Made by a program: the position numbers and the translations under genes. The notes under the pieces are model-generated. The model was not told the origin of the DNA, made no database searches, and saw nothing but the letters and a program-made list of their open reading frames with translations. A DNA stretch of 64,000 bases from Pseudomonadales bacterium. Lineage in GTDB: Bacteria > Pseudomonadota > Gammaproteobacteria > Pseudomonadales > Azotimanducaceae. Every line of letters starts with the position of its first letter. Positions within the stretch are counted from its first letter, which is position 1. The DNA is taken from assembly GCA_019634925.1 (NCBI GenBank), contig JAHCAL010000002.1:372001-436000 (forward strand). The letters are read 5' to 3'. This document shows positions 8,229 to 17,208 of the stretch, piece after piece.

Positions 8229-11225
8229 TTACCGGCTGTTGGCCGCGAACGTCTTCTTGACGCCCAGCTTCCAGGTCCGGCCCAGCGGATCGCCGATGTA
8301 GGGATCGTAGCTGAGTTCGTGACGGACCTCCGGCGGGTCCTCGTCGAACAGGTTGGCGATCGACAACGTGACGATCGTATCCCACGGCGCATTCCAGTTG
8401 AAATGCAGGTTGTGCAGGTAATAGTCGTCAACCTTCAGACCGAAGGTCACAGGCACTTCCACGCCCGCCGCATTGCGCGTCACCGTCGGACCACGGTCGT
8501 CCGTGACACCCTCCACGTAGCGGACCTCGTAACGCGCGTTCACTGGCCCGTAGCTGTAGTTCAGGTTGGCGATGGCGCGCATCTCCGAGATCATGCCGGG
8601 GAAGCGCTTCTGGTTGGCGAAACCCTTGGCGTCGTAGTCATTGAACACCTGGACCCCGCGCCAGTTCAGGCCCTCGACGTCGTACTTGGTGATCAGCGTC
8701 GTATCGAAGCCGGCGGTCAGCTGGCCGTTGAACACGTCGCCGAAGTCGTACTTGAGCCCGATGTCGAAGCCGCTGATCTCTACTTCCGACCCGTTGATCA
8801 CGAAAGTCGAGATCCGCTGGATGTCGCCGCCCAGAGTCACGCCCTGTTCGCAGGTGTTGTTGTTGCTGAACACCACGAGGTCGCGCAGCGGGTGGTTGCA
8901 GTTGGCGAGCTGGCCACCGTTGCCCGGGCCATTGCCCACCGCATTGCCGATCGAATCGTAGGGGACAGTCGTGATCTGATCCTCGAACTTGTAGTTCCAG
9001 TAGTCGACGATCGCCTCGAAACGTTCGAACTGGAGGATGGCACCCAGGCTCATGGTATCCGCGGTCTCCGGCTGGAGGCCCGGGTCGCCGCGGTTGTCGA
9101 TCGCCTTGAATGCACCGCCTGCCGCGGACACACCCTGCAGACCGGTCGCACGCAACGACTTGTTGAGCGGCGTCGGACCCCGGAAGGTCGTGCCGGCGGA
9201 CCCGCGGAATGCGAGCCAGTCGGTGGCCTGCCAGCGCAGCGAGAGCTTCGGATCCAGCGTGTCCCCGGTAAGGCCGCCGTAATCCTCGTAGCGCACCGCG
9301 AGCTGGGCGTCGAGATTCTCGAGTATCGGAATCGCGAGTTCCGCGAATACGGCGTTGACGGTCTCGTCGAGCGTCGACGGAATGAACTGGCCGAGGAAGA
9401 TGAACGGCCCGGTCGGAATCGTGCAGTTGCCAACCCCCGGCACGCCCTCTGGCGTGACGCACGGATGCACCTGGGCATCGACCAGCGGATTGGTGACCGA
9501 AGTCGTATAGTCGGTGCGCCGGTACTGCGCGCCGAACGCCCAGCCGATGTTGCCGCCGGGCAGCTCGAAACCGGGGATCTGCCCATCGAGTACTGCATCG
9601 AGCACGAACAATGACTGTTCCTGGACCACGTCCCAGCGCTCGATCATCCACTCCTTCACTTCAGCCGAATTGGCATTCGCCGCGACGAATCCCGGGTTCG
9701 TGAGGCCCAGCGCCGGGTTGCGCTGGATCGCGTTCGAGAACGGGTTGTAGAACAGGCAGGTCGAGCCGGGCAGCCCGTACGCAATGCCGTTGCAGTTCGG
9801 GCCGCCGAGGCCGTTCAACGCTGACTGCAGCCGGGTGATCACGTTGTCCACGCCGCTGCGGGTATGCTCGGACCTCGAGTACGTGGCAGCCACGTCCCAG
9901 CCGATGCCTTCGCTCCAACCGGTATTGAACGTGCCCTTGAGTCCCGCGGAGACACGCCAGATGTCGAACGTGTTGCGGTTCACCTGTCCGCCGTTGCCGC
10001 CGGTCAGTTCCGGCACGCCGCCCCAGCCGTGTGGCCGCCAGAAGCCGAGCAGGATACTGCGCGCAGCATCCTGGGCCGGTTGCGAGAGGCCAACCTGTGC
10101 GAGCGACGTCGCCGCTCCCGGGTTGTTGCAGAACGGCGTCGGGCAGTCGGGATTGCTGTTGACCCGGAACTGGAACACGCCGGGGCCGTTCGGACCCGAC
10201 AGCGGCGGATAGCCCGGCGAGGTACGGTAGTCGGGCAGGATGGTCTCCGCCCACAGACCTTCGAGGTGCAACTCGACCCCATCCGAGATCTCCGTATTCA
10301 GCTCGGCATAGATCTGCTGCTGCTCGGTCTCCTCGACCAGATTGTCGAACGGAATGTAGGTGAAGTTACAACGCGGCGTGAGCGCACCGCTGAGCGGCGA
10401 CTGGTCCGGAACGCCGCCAAGTTCGGCGCAGTTGGCGTCACGCTGCCAGCCGGCGACCGGCGTACCCGCACCGCTGAACGGAATGTAGTGGCCTGGCATG
10501 CTGAACGCCGACCATCCGGTCGGATTCTCGAGAAACGGCGGAAGTGTCCAGTCACGCTCCGTGCTCTTCAGCTCGCTGCGCCGCTGCTGGGCATACGAGA
10601 CCAGCACGTTGGAGCGGTCGCCGACCCAGCCCCAGTTGATGCTGCCGGTCATGTCGCCATCGGATCCGTCGATACCCCGGTAATCGAGATTGACCTCTAC
10701 TCCGTCGAGATCACGGCGGGTGATGAAGTTGACGACCCCGGCAATTGCATCGGAGCCGTAGGTGGCCGCGGCGCCGTCCTTGAGGACCTCGATACGGCCG
10801 ATCGCGGCGATCGGCAGCAGGTTGGTATCGACGCCTGCGGGACCCTCGGCCGGCGTATAGGTCGTGCGACGACCGTTCATGAGGACGAGGGTACGCATGC
10901 CACCGAGACCGCGAAGGTTCACGCTCCCCGTACCGATCGTGCCCTGGTTGGCACCGAACTGGTTCGTCTCACCCAGGACCGCGGTCATGTACGGCATGGC
11001 CCGGATGATGTCGAGCATGTTCGGACTGCCGCGACTTTCGAGTTCGGCCCGATCGATCACGTCGACCGGCAACGCCGCATCTTCCGGCGTACCCCTGATA
11101 TAGGACCCCGTTACCACGACTTCTTCGATGGCACCCTGGGCGTGCACCGAAGGCGCCGCATACACGCCGATCGCCAGCGACACCGCTGCCGCCAGCGACG
11201 CACGTCGCATACTGCTTGGACTCAT
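8229..11225 (-). CDS. TonB-dependent outer-membrane receptor
   Basis: The 998-residue protein starts at the ATG 11225, preceded by a strong Shine-Dalgarno (AGGGGAGA). The N-terminus is a signal peptide (RRASLAAAVSLAIGVYAAPSVHAQ). A TonB-box-like IEEVVVTG and a plug domain (about 35-160: PVDVIDRAELESRGSPNMLDIIRAMP, LRGLGGMRTLVLMNGRR, IEVLKDGAAATYGSDAIAGVVNF) follow. The remainder is a large beta-barrel with the family pattern LSLRWQATDWLAFRGSAGTTFRGPTP. Large TonB receptors of this Xanthomonadales/Sphingomonad-like type import siderophores, oligosaccharides, vitamins or other large hydrophobic compounds through the outer membrane. No substrate can be assigned. The gene is single, with no adjacent TonB/ExbBD or inner-membrane transporter. 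Confidence 0.95.
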   Translation of the reverse strand: MSPSSMRRASLAAAVSLAIGVYAAPSVHAQGAIEEVVVTGSYIRGTPEDAALPVDVIDRAELESRGSPNMLDIIRAMPYMTAVLGETNQFGANQGTIGTGSVNLRGLGGMRTLVLMNGRRTTYTPAEGPAGVDTNLLPIAAIGRIEVLKDGAAATYGSDAIAGVVNFITRRDLDGVEVNLDYRGIDGSDGDMTGSINWGWVGDRSNVLVSYAQQRRSELKSTERDWTLPPFLENPTGWSAFSMPGHYIPFSGAGTPVAGWQRDANCAELGGVPDQSPLSGALTPRCNFTYIPFDNLVEETEQQQIYAELNTEISDGVELHLEGLWAETILPDYRTSPGYPPLSGPNGPGVFQFRVNSNPDCPTPFCNNPGAATSLAQVGLSQPAQDAARSILLGFWRPHGWGGVPELTGGNGGQVNRNTFDIWRVSAGLKGTFNTGWSEGIGWDVAATYSRSEHTRSGVDNVITRLQSALNGLGGPNCNGIAYGLPGSTCLFYNPFSNAIQRNPALGLTNPGFVAANANSAEVKEWMIERWDVVQEQSLFVLDAVLDGQIPGFELPGGNIGWAFGAQYRRTDYTTSVTNPLVDAQVHPCVTPEGVPGVGNCTIPTGPFIFLGQFIPSTLDETVNAVFAELAIPILENLDAQLAVRYEDYGGLTGDTLDPKLSLRWQATDWLAFRGSAGTTFRGPTPLNKSLRATGLQGVSAAGGAFKAIDNRGDPGLQPETADTMSLGAILQFERFEAIVDYWNYKFEDQITTVPYDSIGNAVGNGPGNGGQLANCNHPLRDLVVFSNNNTCEQGVTLGGDIQRISTFVINGSEVEISGFDIGLKYDFGDVFNGQLTAGFDTTLITKYDVEGLNWRGVQVFNDYDAKGFANQKRFPGMISEMRAIANLNYSYGPVNARYEVRYVEGVTDDRGPTVTRNAAGVEVPVTFGLKVDDYYLHNLHFNWNAPWDTIVTLSIANLFDEDPPEVRHELSYDPYIGDPLGRTWKLGVKKTFAANSR

Positions 11226-11512
11226 GACTATCTCCCCTGACACAAGGCTCAAAACGAACACCTATGTGAAACGCACGCGCCGGCGGGAGGCATTATCCCG
11301 GCGGTCACGGATCGTCTCGGCGGGTCTCCTTGGTGGGCAGGTGTTGCAGGCCAGGCACGAGCCCCCTCGCACACGACATACACCCGAATTTGTTCTCTCA
11401 CCCCGGTTCCCCGAGCAACAGGGTCCTTCACGCCGGGTCGGAATGTCAAGGGCAGGTTGATGTCGTGTCGGTCAATCGACCGCCACTCTCAATTGCCAGC
11501 TGTTGCCCGGCG
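11226..11512. other. 287-base gene-free stretch upstream of the TonB receptor
   Basis: No convincing gene is seen. It should hold the receptor promoter on the minus strand. A TTGACA hexamer lies at 11444-11449 (minus strand) but has no good -10 box at 16-18 bases, so no promoter is called. No obvious Fur-box palindrome was found. Confidence 0.4.
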
Positions 11513-12217
11513 CTACGCGGAGCCCCGGGGTCCGCTGCCGCCTGGGTCGCGGACCTGGTAGAGCACCGTATTTGCGGTCTTCCCGGACGGCTCGATCAGG
11601 CCGCAGGCGCGCAGGCAGTAGGCAAGCTTCTGCGCCAGTGCGCGCGGCGCGCCCATCGCCAGCGCGAGCTCGCGTGTCGAAAACGGCTCCGGCGGCACGC
11701 CGGCGAGGAGCCCGAAGAGGTCTTCCGGAACACGATAGCGGTGACGTCCCAGGACGTCGCGCAGCCGCCGCTCCACCACCCGCCAGCCCGCCCGCCGACG
11801 CACCGGTCCGGGCACGCGGAACTCGTCCAGTTCCACCATGACCACTTCCAGTTCGAAATTCGGATGTGCGAGCAGGTCGGGAATGCTCACCAGCTCCTGC
11901 AGGACGTCGGCCGGGCGGCCGCGCCGCGGCGAACGTCGCGGCCGGATCTCCGTGTCCGGATCACCGCCGAGCTTGTGGATGTAGCGGACCGCGACCACCG
12001 GGTGCACCAGCACCACCCGCCGGGTCTCGAGCAACGTCTCGAGCTTGCGCCGCATGCGCCCGAAACCGGCGGTCTGGATCTCGTAGATCACCTCGTCGGG
12101 ATGCACGACGTCGGCGACGAAACGCTCGATGGCGACTTCCTGGCGAGCGTCCGCGACGCTGTACAGGTCCTTCAGCGCTTCGTGCAGCGGGCTCTCGTTC
12201 AGCTTGCCGATCGTCAT
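11513..12217 (-). CDS. uncharacterised protein, possible PD-(D/E)XK-like fold
   Basis: This 234-residue protein starts MTIGKLNESPLHEALKDLY. An in-frame ATG three codons upstream (12226) is equally close to a GGAG-like site, so the exact start is uncertain. I do not recognise a named family. The N-terminal third has VADVVHPDEVIYEIQT followed by a helix, a strand RRVVLVHPV and later RRSPRRGRPADVLQELVSIPDLL. A buried Asp, about nine residues, then E-x-Q on a strand resembles the core of restriction-endonuclease-like folds. The C-terminal part (FSTRELALAMGAPRALAQKLAYCLRACGLIEP) reads like a winged-helix domain. A nuclease or DNA-binding role is a structural guess only. It stands alone, upstream of the TonB receptor gene on the same strand. 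Confidence 0.75.
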   Translation of the reverse strand: MTIGKLNESPLHEALKDLYSVADARQEVAIERFVADVVHPDEVIYEIQTAGFGRMRRKLETLLETRRVVLVHPVVAVRYIHKLGGDPDTEIRPRRSPRRGRPADVLQELVSIPDLLAHPNFELEVVMVELDEFRVPGPVRRRAGWRVVERRLRDVLGRHRYRVPEDLFGLLAGVPPEPFSTRELALAMGAPRALAQKLAYCLRACGLIEPSGKTANTVLYQVRDPGGSGPRGSA

Positions 12218-12394
12218 GCTCCGCATCCTGTCCGGGCGCCCGGAACCGGGCTTGTACGGTCGGGCCGCTCCTGTGCGATACTCCGCCGCGTCTGCCTGCC
12301 GCACGCCCGGAATGCCCGTGGCGGCCCGGCGACGCGCCGACGTATCGGAACACCGCAAGAGCTATCGAAAAGACCACCGAAAGGGAGAGACGAG

Positions 12395-12691
12395 ATGAGC
12401 GCAGACGGCACCTGGAACACCACCATCAACACGCCCATGGGTGCACAGAACGGTACCCTGACCCTCGCCACCAGCGGTTCCACGCTGAGCGGCAAGATGG
12501 CCGGCGCGCAGGGTGAAATCGCCCTTACGGACGGCACCGTCGACGGCAACAACCTGACCTGGAAGGCCGCGATGACGAGTCCGATGCCGATGACGCTGGA
12601 ATTCAGCGCGGTGGTCGACGGCGACAAGATCAGCGGCAACGTCAAGCTCGGCGCATTCGGCAACGCATCGTTCAGCGGCACCCGCGCCTGA
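12395..12691 (+). CDS. small conserved beta-rich protein of unknown function
   Basis: This 98-residue protein starts at ATG 12395 behind a strong Shine-Dalgarno (AAGGGAGAG). It has no signal peptide or TM segment. The sequence is a string of short amphipathic strands with turns (WNTTINTPMGAQNGTLTLA, GSTLSGKMAG, DGTVDGNNLTWKA, DGDKISGNVKLG, GNASFSGTR), which suggests a small cytoplasmic beta-barrel. Repeated G-x-S/I-S-G turns are the visible feature. Related short proteins occur in proteobacteria without known function. It is monocistronic, followed by a strong bidirectional hairpin. Confidence 0.85.
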   Translation: MSADGTWNTTINTPMGAQNGTLTLATSGSTLSGKMAGAQGEIALTDGTVDGNNLTWKAAMTSPMPMTLEFSAVVDGDKISGNVKLGAFGNASFSGTRA

Positions 12692-12695
12692 TCCA

Positions 12696-12722
12696 CGCCG
12701 GACGCGGCGGTCGCGTCCGGCG
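12696..12722. terminator. bidirectional GC-rich hairpin between convergent genes
   Basis: A perfect 11-bp stem (CGCCGGACGCG / CGCGTCCGGCG) with a 5-base loop sits five bases after the stop of the small plus-strand gene and 18 bases beyond the stop of the convergent symporter gene. There is no T-tract on either side, but the position and stability fit a shared terminator. Confidence 0.6.
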
Positions 12723-12740
12723 CACACTGTCCGTGTGCTC

Positions 12741-14195
12741 TCAGCGACCGCCTTCCGGTGACTCCGTGGCCTGGTGTCCCGGCTGCGCCACGTAACGACC
12801 GGCCGGCCCGAGGAACCCGCCCACGAGCATACCCAGCGCGCTCGCCACCAGCCCGTATAGCTGCGGCTCCACGTCGCCCTCCTCCACGAAGAACTCCAAC
12901 CCGAGCCACGTGCCGAGCCCGAGCACGATCGACAGCGTCACGCCGAGATTGTTCGCACGCCTCCAGAACAGGCCCGCGAGCAGGGGCACGAACGCGCCGG
13001 CCAGGGTGATGCGGTACGCGTTCTCGACCATCTGGTGAATGGTCGCCGCGGTCGACACCGCGTACAGCACCACCAGCGTCGTGAACGCGACGACGGCCAG
13101 GCGCGTGCTGAGCAGCAACTGGCGGTCGGTCATGGACGGCCAGAAGCCGCGCAGGATGTTCTCCGAGAACGTCACCGAGGGTGCCAGCAGCGTGCCGGAG
13201 GCGGTGCTCATGATCACCGAGAGCAGCGCGCCGAAGAAGACCACCTGCGCGGCGAACGGCATGTAGCCGACGATCAGGTTCGGCAGGATCAGCTGCGAGT
13301 CCTCCTCCATGAAGCGTTCCACCATGGCCGGATCGATCAGCGTCGCGGAGTAGGCGAGAAAGAGCGGCACCGCGGCGAAGAAGAAGTACGACACGCCGCC
13401 GAGCGTGGTGCCCCACACCGCGATCCGTTCGTTGCGCGACGAGTTCACGCGCTGGAAGACGTCCTGCTGCGGAATCGAACCGAGCGCGAGCGTCAGGAGT
13501 GCCGCGGTCCAGGCCAGCATGTCGCTCCACTCGAGGGTCGGCAGGAACGAGAATTTGCCCTCCGCGGCGGCCTTGTCGATCACGGTCGCGAAGCCACCCG
13601 CCATGTCTCCCGCGATGAACGTGACGTAGAGCAGGCCCAACACGATCACGATCATCTGCACGAACGTGGTCAGCGCAACCGACCACATGCCGCCGAGCAG
13701 CGTGTAGATCAGCACCACCCCCGCCCCGATCAGCACGCCCTGGTTGACCGAGATCAGACCGTCCGACAGGACGTTGAACACCAAGCCGAGCGCGGTCATC
13801 TGCGCGCCGACCCAGCCGAGGTAGGAGACGATGATGCACAGCGACAGCACCACCTCGGTCGGGCGATTGTAGCGGGCGCGGAAGAAGTCACCGAGGGTCA
13901 GCAGGTTCAGCCGGTACAGCGGCCGGGCGAAGATCAGACCGAACAGCACCAGGCAGAGCGAAGCGCCGAGCGGGTCGGAGATCAGGCCGCGGAAGCCTTC
14001 GTCGATGAAGGTCGCGGAGATGCCGAGCACCGTCTCGGCACCGAACCAGGTGGCGAATACCATCGCGAGCACGATCACGAACGGCAGATTGCGCCCCGCC
14101 ACGATGTAGTCGCGTGCGTCGTGCACCCGCGTGGCCGCATAGACACCGATACCGATCGAAACCACGAGATAGCCGATCACGAGCCACAGCAACAT
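12741..14195 (-). CDS. sodium:solute symporter (SSS family)
   Basis: The 484-residue inner-membrane protein has about 13 hydrophobic segments, beginning MLLWLVIGYLVVSIGIGVYAA. Family signatures seen are ARDYIVAGRNLPF in the first loop, FATWFGAETVLGISATFIDEG in TM2, and RVNSSRNERIAVWGTTLGG after TM6. SSS proteins couple uptake of sugars, amino acids, carboxylates or other organic solutes to Na+. The substrate cannot be read from sequence. The C-terminal tail is short and hydrophilic. It is a single gene; a second, diverged SSS transporter is encoded at 28390-29835. Confidence 0.92.
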   Translation of the reverse strand: MLLWLVIGYLVVSIGIGVYAATRVHDARDYIVAGRNLPFVIVLAMVFATWFGAETVLGISATFIDEGFRGLISDPLGASLCLVLFGLIFARPLYRLNLLTLGDFFRARYNRPTEVVLSLCIIVSYLGWVGAQMTALGLVFNVLSDGLISVNQGVLIGAGVVLIYTLLGGMWSVALTTFVQMIVIVLGLLYVTFIAGDMAGGFATVIDKAAAEGKFSFLPTLEWSDMLAWTAALLTLALGSIPQQDVFQRVNSSRNERIAVWGTTLGGVSYFFFAAVPLFLAYSATLIDPAMVERFMEEDSQLILPNLIVGYMPFAAQVVFFGALLSVIMSTASGTLLAPSVTFSENILRGFWPSMTDRQLLLSTRLAVVAFTTLVVLYAVSTAATIHQMVENAYRITLAGAFVPLLAGLFWRRANNLGVTLSIVLGLGTWLGLEFFVEEGDVEPQLYGLVASALGMLVGGFLGPAGRYVAQPGHQATESPEGGR

Positions 14196-14559
14196 GGGTG
14201 ATTGTTCCGGTCGAGTTGAAGATGGGGGTCAGCGCACCGGCCGAACCGCGCGGCACGGACCGCGCGGAGTGTAGCAACGAAGCCGGGGCAGTGGTGAGCA
14301 TGCGCCGCGGAAAGCCGCGAGAAATTGCCGAGCCGACGGCACGACGCCATTCATCACGCGGCCCTCACACCCGGCGCGACACTATCCTCGTGCACCTTGC
14401 ACCGGTATCGTGCCTCGCGATCATTCCCGACCGGGACAGGAACGGCCGATGGCCGGAACAGGCAGCCCGGATCGGTCAATACAATTGTCGGACAGATTCA
14501 GCTGCGGTTAAGGTTCGACGGGCTAGTCTGGCCCGGCATTCACGGCAGGAGACACCACC
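14196..14559. other. 364-base intergenic region between divergent genes
   Basis: No gene is supported here. It must contain the promoters of the symporter (minus) and of the DUF6491-like gene (plus). The only structure seen is a 9-base direct repeat (ACCGCGCGG at 14245-14253 and 14259-14267), whose core is self-complementary and could form a small hairpin. A Shine-Dalgarno (AGGAGA) precedes the plus-strand start at 14560. No convincing -35/-10 pair was found. Confidence 0.4.
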
Positions 14560-14937
14560 ATGCGCTACGCCTACCGCCTGCTCCTGATCGGCGCGCTCGC
14601 GACCGGTCCTGCCGTCGCCCTGCCTCCCTCGGTCAACGACCCGCACGCGCTCATGAGCAGCGGCGAACCGGTGACCAGCATCCCGGCGGCGAGCAGCATC
14701 GAGGACTTCCGCGCGCTCGACAACGAACACGTGATGGTCTCGCTCGCGTCCAAGCAGCAGTACCTGGTGACGCTAAACCGCCAGTGCCTGGGCCTGCGCT
14801 GGGCCCGCCACATCGGCGTCACCACCTCGGACAACACCATCTGGGCCGGGTTCGACCGCCTGACGGCAGACGGCCAGAGCTGCGAGATCCGCGAGATCCA
14901 CCGGCTACCGGACGGCGCCGAACCCGTCCTGCCCTGA
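14560..14937 (+). CDS. DUF6491-like secreted protein
   Basis: This 125-residue protein has an N-terminal signal peptide (MRYAYRLLLIGALATGPAVA). The mature domain carries HVMVSLASKQQYLVTLNRQCLGLRWARHIGVTT, then AGFDRLTADGQSCEIREIHRL. The pattern of a strand ending in YLV, a Cys, then G-F-D and a second Cys matches my recollection of the DUF6491 family of small periplasmic proteins. The two mature cysteines could form a disulfide. Function is unknown. Its last 33 bases overlap the end of the convergent serine hydrolase gene. Confidence 0.85.
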   Translation: MRYAYRLLLIGALATGPAVALPPSVNDPHALMSSGEPVTSIPAASSIEDFRALDNEHVMVSLASKQQYLVTLNRQCLGLRWARHIGVTTSDNTIWAGFDRLTADGQSCEIREIHRLPDGAEPVLP

Positions 14938-16116
14938 CCCTGGCTTCGCAAGGTCCGCCGTAAGGCTCGCCGTAAGGTCCGCCGCCAGGCTCGCGAGCGC
15001 GACCGTGCGGCGAGCCTCCCGGATCGGGTTCCGGTCGTGGCCCGACGTGACGTAAGCGAACGAGATCCCGCTCGCCGGGTCAGCCCACGCGATCTGTCCG
15101 CCCGCCCCGTTGTGGCCCATCGCCCCGGGCGAATTGCCGTGCCCGAACCCGCGCACCGTGCGTGACGCATCCCCGGCGATCACGATGCCGAGCCCCCGGT
15201 TTGCCGCGACGCCGTAAACGGGATCGGTAAGGGTTCCGGTACGCACGCGCCGCGCACGCGTGAGCCACGCATCGGACCAGAGCCTGCGACCGGCGCGCCC
15301 GCCGTGCAGCAAGGCCTGCCAGAACAGGGCGAGGTCCTCCGCCGTCGCGACCGCGCCGCCGCCCGGTACGCCCACGGCCCGGATCTCGGGCCGGTTGAAA
15401 TTCAGGATCGCTTCCTCGGTGACCTCCGTCACCGGCGGTTCGGGCAGGCCGAGCCGCGCATAGTCGTCCGCGGTTGCCGCCGCGCCGACCGGCATGCAGT
15501 CCAGTACCCGCGCATTGGCTTCACCGGGCAGCCCGAGAAACAGGTTGCTGAGCCCGAGCGGTTCGATGACCTCGGCGCGCACCACGTCGCCGAACGGTCT
15601 TCCGGAGACGCGCTCGATCAGCTCCGCGATCACCCACATGGAGGCCGTGGGGTGGTACTCGTAGCGCGAGCCCGGCGGCCAGGCGAGCCGCCACTGCTGC
15701 CAGCGCGCGCGCCGCCGGTCCGGATCGAGCCAGTCGAGCGGCCGGAACGGCGCGTGCGGAAAGCCTGCGGTGTGCGTGAACAGCTGTTCGACCGTCATCA
15801 CATCCTTGCCGTGCGTGCCGAATTCGGGAATCAGATCCGCCACCCGCGCGGTCTCGTCGAGCCGCCCATCCTCGAGCAGGCGCCAGGCGGTCGCCGCGGT
15901 CAGCGCCTTGGTCGCGGAAAACACGCTGACGAGACTCGTCGCGGTCGCGGCGCCGAACACGGCGCTCGCGACGACCGCGCCCTTATGGGCGATGGCGAGC
16001 TGGACCGCCGGGAGCAGCCCTTCGTCGACTTCGCGGCGTGCGCGTCGCCAGAGCGCTTCGAGCCGTTCCGGATCGATGCCCGCCGCGCGCACACGCTCGT
16101 GTTGCTGCATATGCAT
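14905..16116 (-). CDS. serine hydrolase, class C beta-lactamase/esterase family
   Basis: This 403-residue protein has the S-x-x-K nucleophile motif SATK in VSVFSATKALTAATAW, a Tyr-containing second motif in YEYHPTASMWVIAELIERVSGRPFGDVV, and the C-terminal MGHNGAGGQIAWADP (H-x-G class C motif). No signal peptide is seen, so it is probably cytoplasmic and an EstB-like esterase or peptidase rather than an antibiotic-degrading beta-lactamase. Two Met codons at the start (16116 and 16110) are both possible. It is one of four members of this family in the window. Substrate is unknown. Confidence 0.9.
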   Translation of the reverse strand: MHMQQHERVRAAGIDPERLEALWRRARREVDEGLLPAVQLAIAHKGAVVASAVFGAATATSLVSVFSATKALTAATAWRLLEDGRLDETARVADLIPEFGTHGKDVMTVEQLFTHTAGFPHAPFRPLDWLDPDRRRARWQQWRLAWPPGSRYEYHPTASMWVIAELIERVSGRPFGDVVRAEVIEPLGLSNLFLGLPGEANARVLDCMPVGAAATADDYARLGLPEPPVTEVTEEAILNFNRPEIRAVGVPGGGAVATAEDLALFWQALLHGGRAGRRLWSDAWLTRARRVRTGTLTDPVYGVAANRGLGIVIAGDASRTVRGFGHGNSPGAMGHNGAGGQIAWADPASGISFAYVTSGHDRNPIREARRTVALASLAADLTASLTADLAKPGSGQDGFGAVR

Positions 16117-16209
16117 AGAGCCCGATGATCGCAGAGCCCTTCTTGGTCACGCAAATCCCGCGGGGCTAGAATGGCCGGCCGCGCAGCCTGGGAGCGTTGC
16201 TTGGACAGT

Positions 16210-17208
16210 ATGAACATTCGATCGGGATTTGCGGGGACCGTGGGCAATACGCCGCTGGTCCGGCTCGAGGCGTTGTCAAAAGAGACCGGCTGCGAGATCC
16301 TCGGCAAGGCCGAATTCCTGAATCCCGGTGGCTCGGTAAAGGACCGCGCCGCGCTCTGGATCATCCGCGAACACGAGCGCAGCGGCGCGCTCGGCCCAGG
16401 CGGGATCGTGGTCGAGGGCACCGCCGGCAACACGGGTATCGGGCTCGCCCACGTCTGCAACGCACGCGGCTACGGCTGCGTCATCTTCATGCCCGATACC
16501 CAGTCGCCGGAAAAGGTCGAACTGCTGCGCACGCTCGGGGCGGAGGTGCATCTCAAGCCTGCCGTGCCCTACGCGGATCCGATGAACTACCAGAAACAGG
16601 CCGGACGACACGCGGCGTCACTGCCGAACGCGGTCTGGGCCAATCAGTTCGACAACCTGGCGAACCGGCAGGCCCACTACGAGTCCACCGGACCGGAGAT
16701 CTGGGCCCAGACCGGCGGCCGCATCGACGCCTTCGTCTCGGCGGTCGGCACCGGCGGCACGCTCGCCGGTGTCTCGCGGTTCCTGAAGGAACGCAGACCC
16801 GACGTCCGCATCGTCCTGGCCGATCCGATGGGCAGTGCGCTGTACGACTGGGTCCATACCGGCACGCCCACCATGTCCCCGGGCCCGTCCATCACCGAAG
16901 GCATCGGCAACTCGCGCGTCACCGACAACCTGGCCGGCACCGCGATCGACGACGCCGTCCAGGTCACCGACCAGGCCATGGTCGACATGGTCTACCGGCA
17001 GCTGCGCGAGGAAGGCTGGTTCTTCGGCTCGAGTACCGGCATCAATCTCTGCGCCGCGGTCGCCGTGGCGCGCAAGCTCGGCCCCGGGCACACCATCGTC
17101 ACGATCCTCTGCGACAGCGGCGCAAAGTACCAGTCGCGGCTGTTCAATGCCGGGTACCTGGCGAGCAAGGGGCTCGTCGTCGACGGGAGCAAGGCTCAAT
17201 CATGCTGA
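16210..17208 (+). CDS. cysteine synthase family PLP enzyme
   Basis: The product has about 332 residues from ATG 16210. A TTG at 16201, with GGGAG six bases upstream, is an alternative start. It is a fold-type II PLP enzyme: FLNPGGSVKDRAA holds the PLP Lys, TAGNTGIGL the substrate loop, and VGTGGTLAGVSRFLKE the phosphate-binding loop. The best family fit is O-acetylserine sulfhydrylase/cysteine synthase A, which makes cysteine from O-acetylserine and sulfide. Other beta-replacement reactions are possible. The 3' end overlaps the next gene by seven bases, coupling it to an Ldh-family oxidoreductase. That is not the usual cysK neighbourhood and hints at a specialised role. Confidence 0.9.
   Translation: MNIRSGFAGTVGNTPLVRLEALSKETGCEILGKAEFLNPGGSVKDRAALWIIREHERSGALGPGGIVVEGTAGNTGIGLAHVCNARGYGCVIFMPDTQSPEKVELLRTLGAEVHLKPAVPYADPMNYQKQAGRHAASLPNAVWANQFDNLANRQAHYESTGPEIWAQTGGRIDAFVSAVGTGGTLAGVSRFLKERRPDVRIVLADPMGSALYDWVHTGTPTMSPGPSITEGIGNSRVTDNLAGTAIDDAVQVTDQAMVDMVYRQLREEGWFFGSSTGINLCAAVAVARKLGPGHTIVTILCDSGAKYQSRLFNAGYLASKGLVVDGSKAQSC

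Noticed and set aside
6834..9614. A 926-codon open frame on the plus strand across the HD-GYP and TonB receptor genes
   Set aside because: It runs antisense to two clear genes and shows no recognisable domain.
11444..11449. TTGACA as the -35 box of the TonB receptor gene
   Set aside because: No acceptable -10 hexamer lies at 15-19 bases on the minus strand.
14905..16116. Antibiotic-resistance beta-lactamase
   Set aside because: No signal peptide and the motifs fit EstB-like esterases; class C fold alone is not evidence of beta-lactam hydrolysis.
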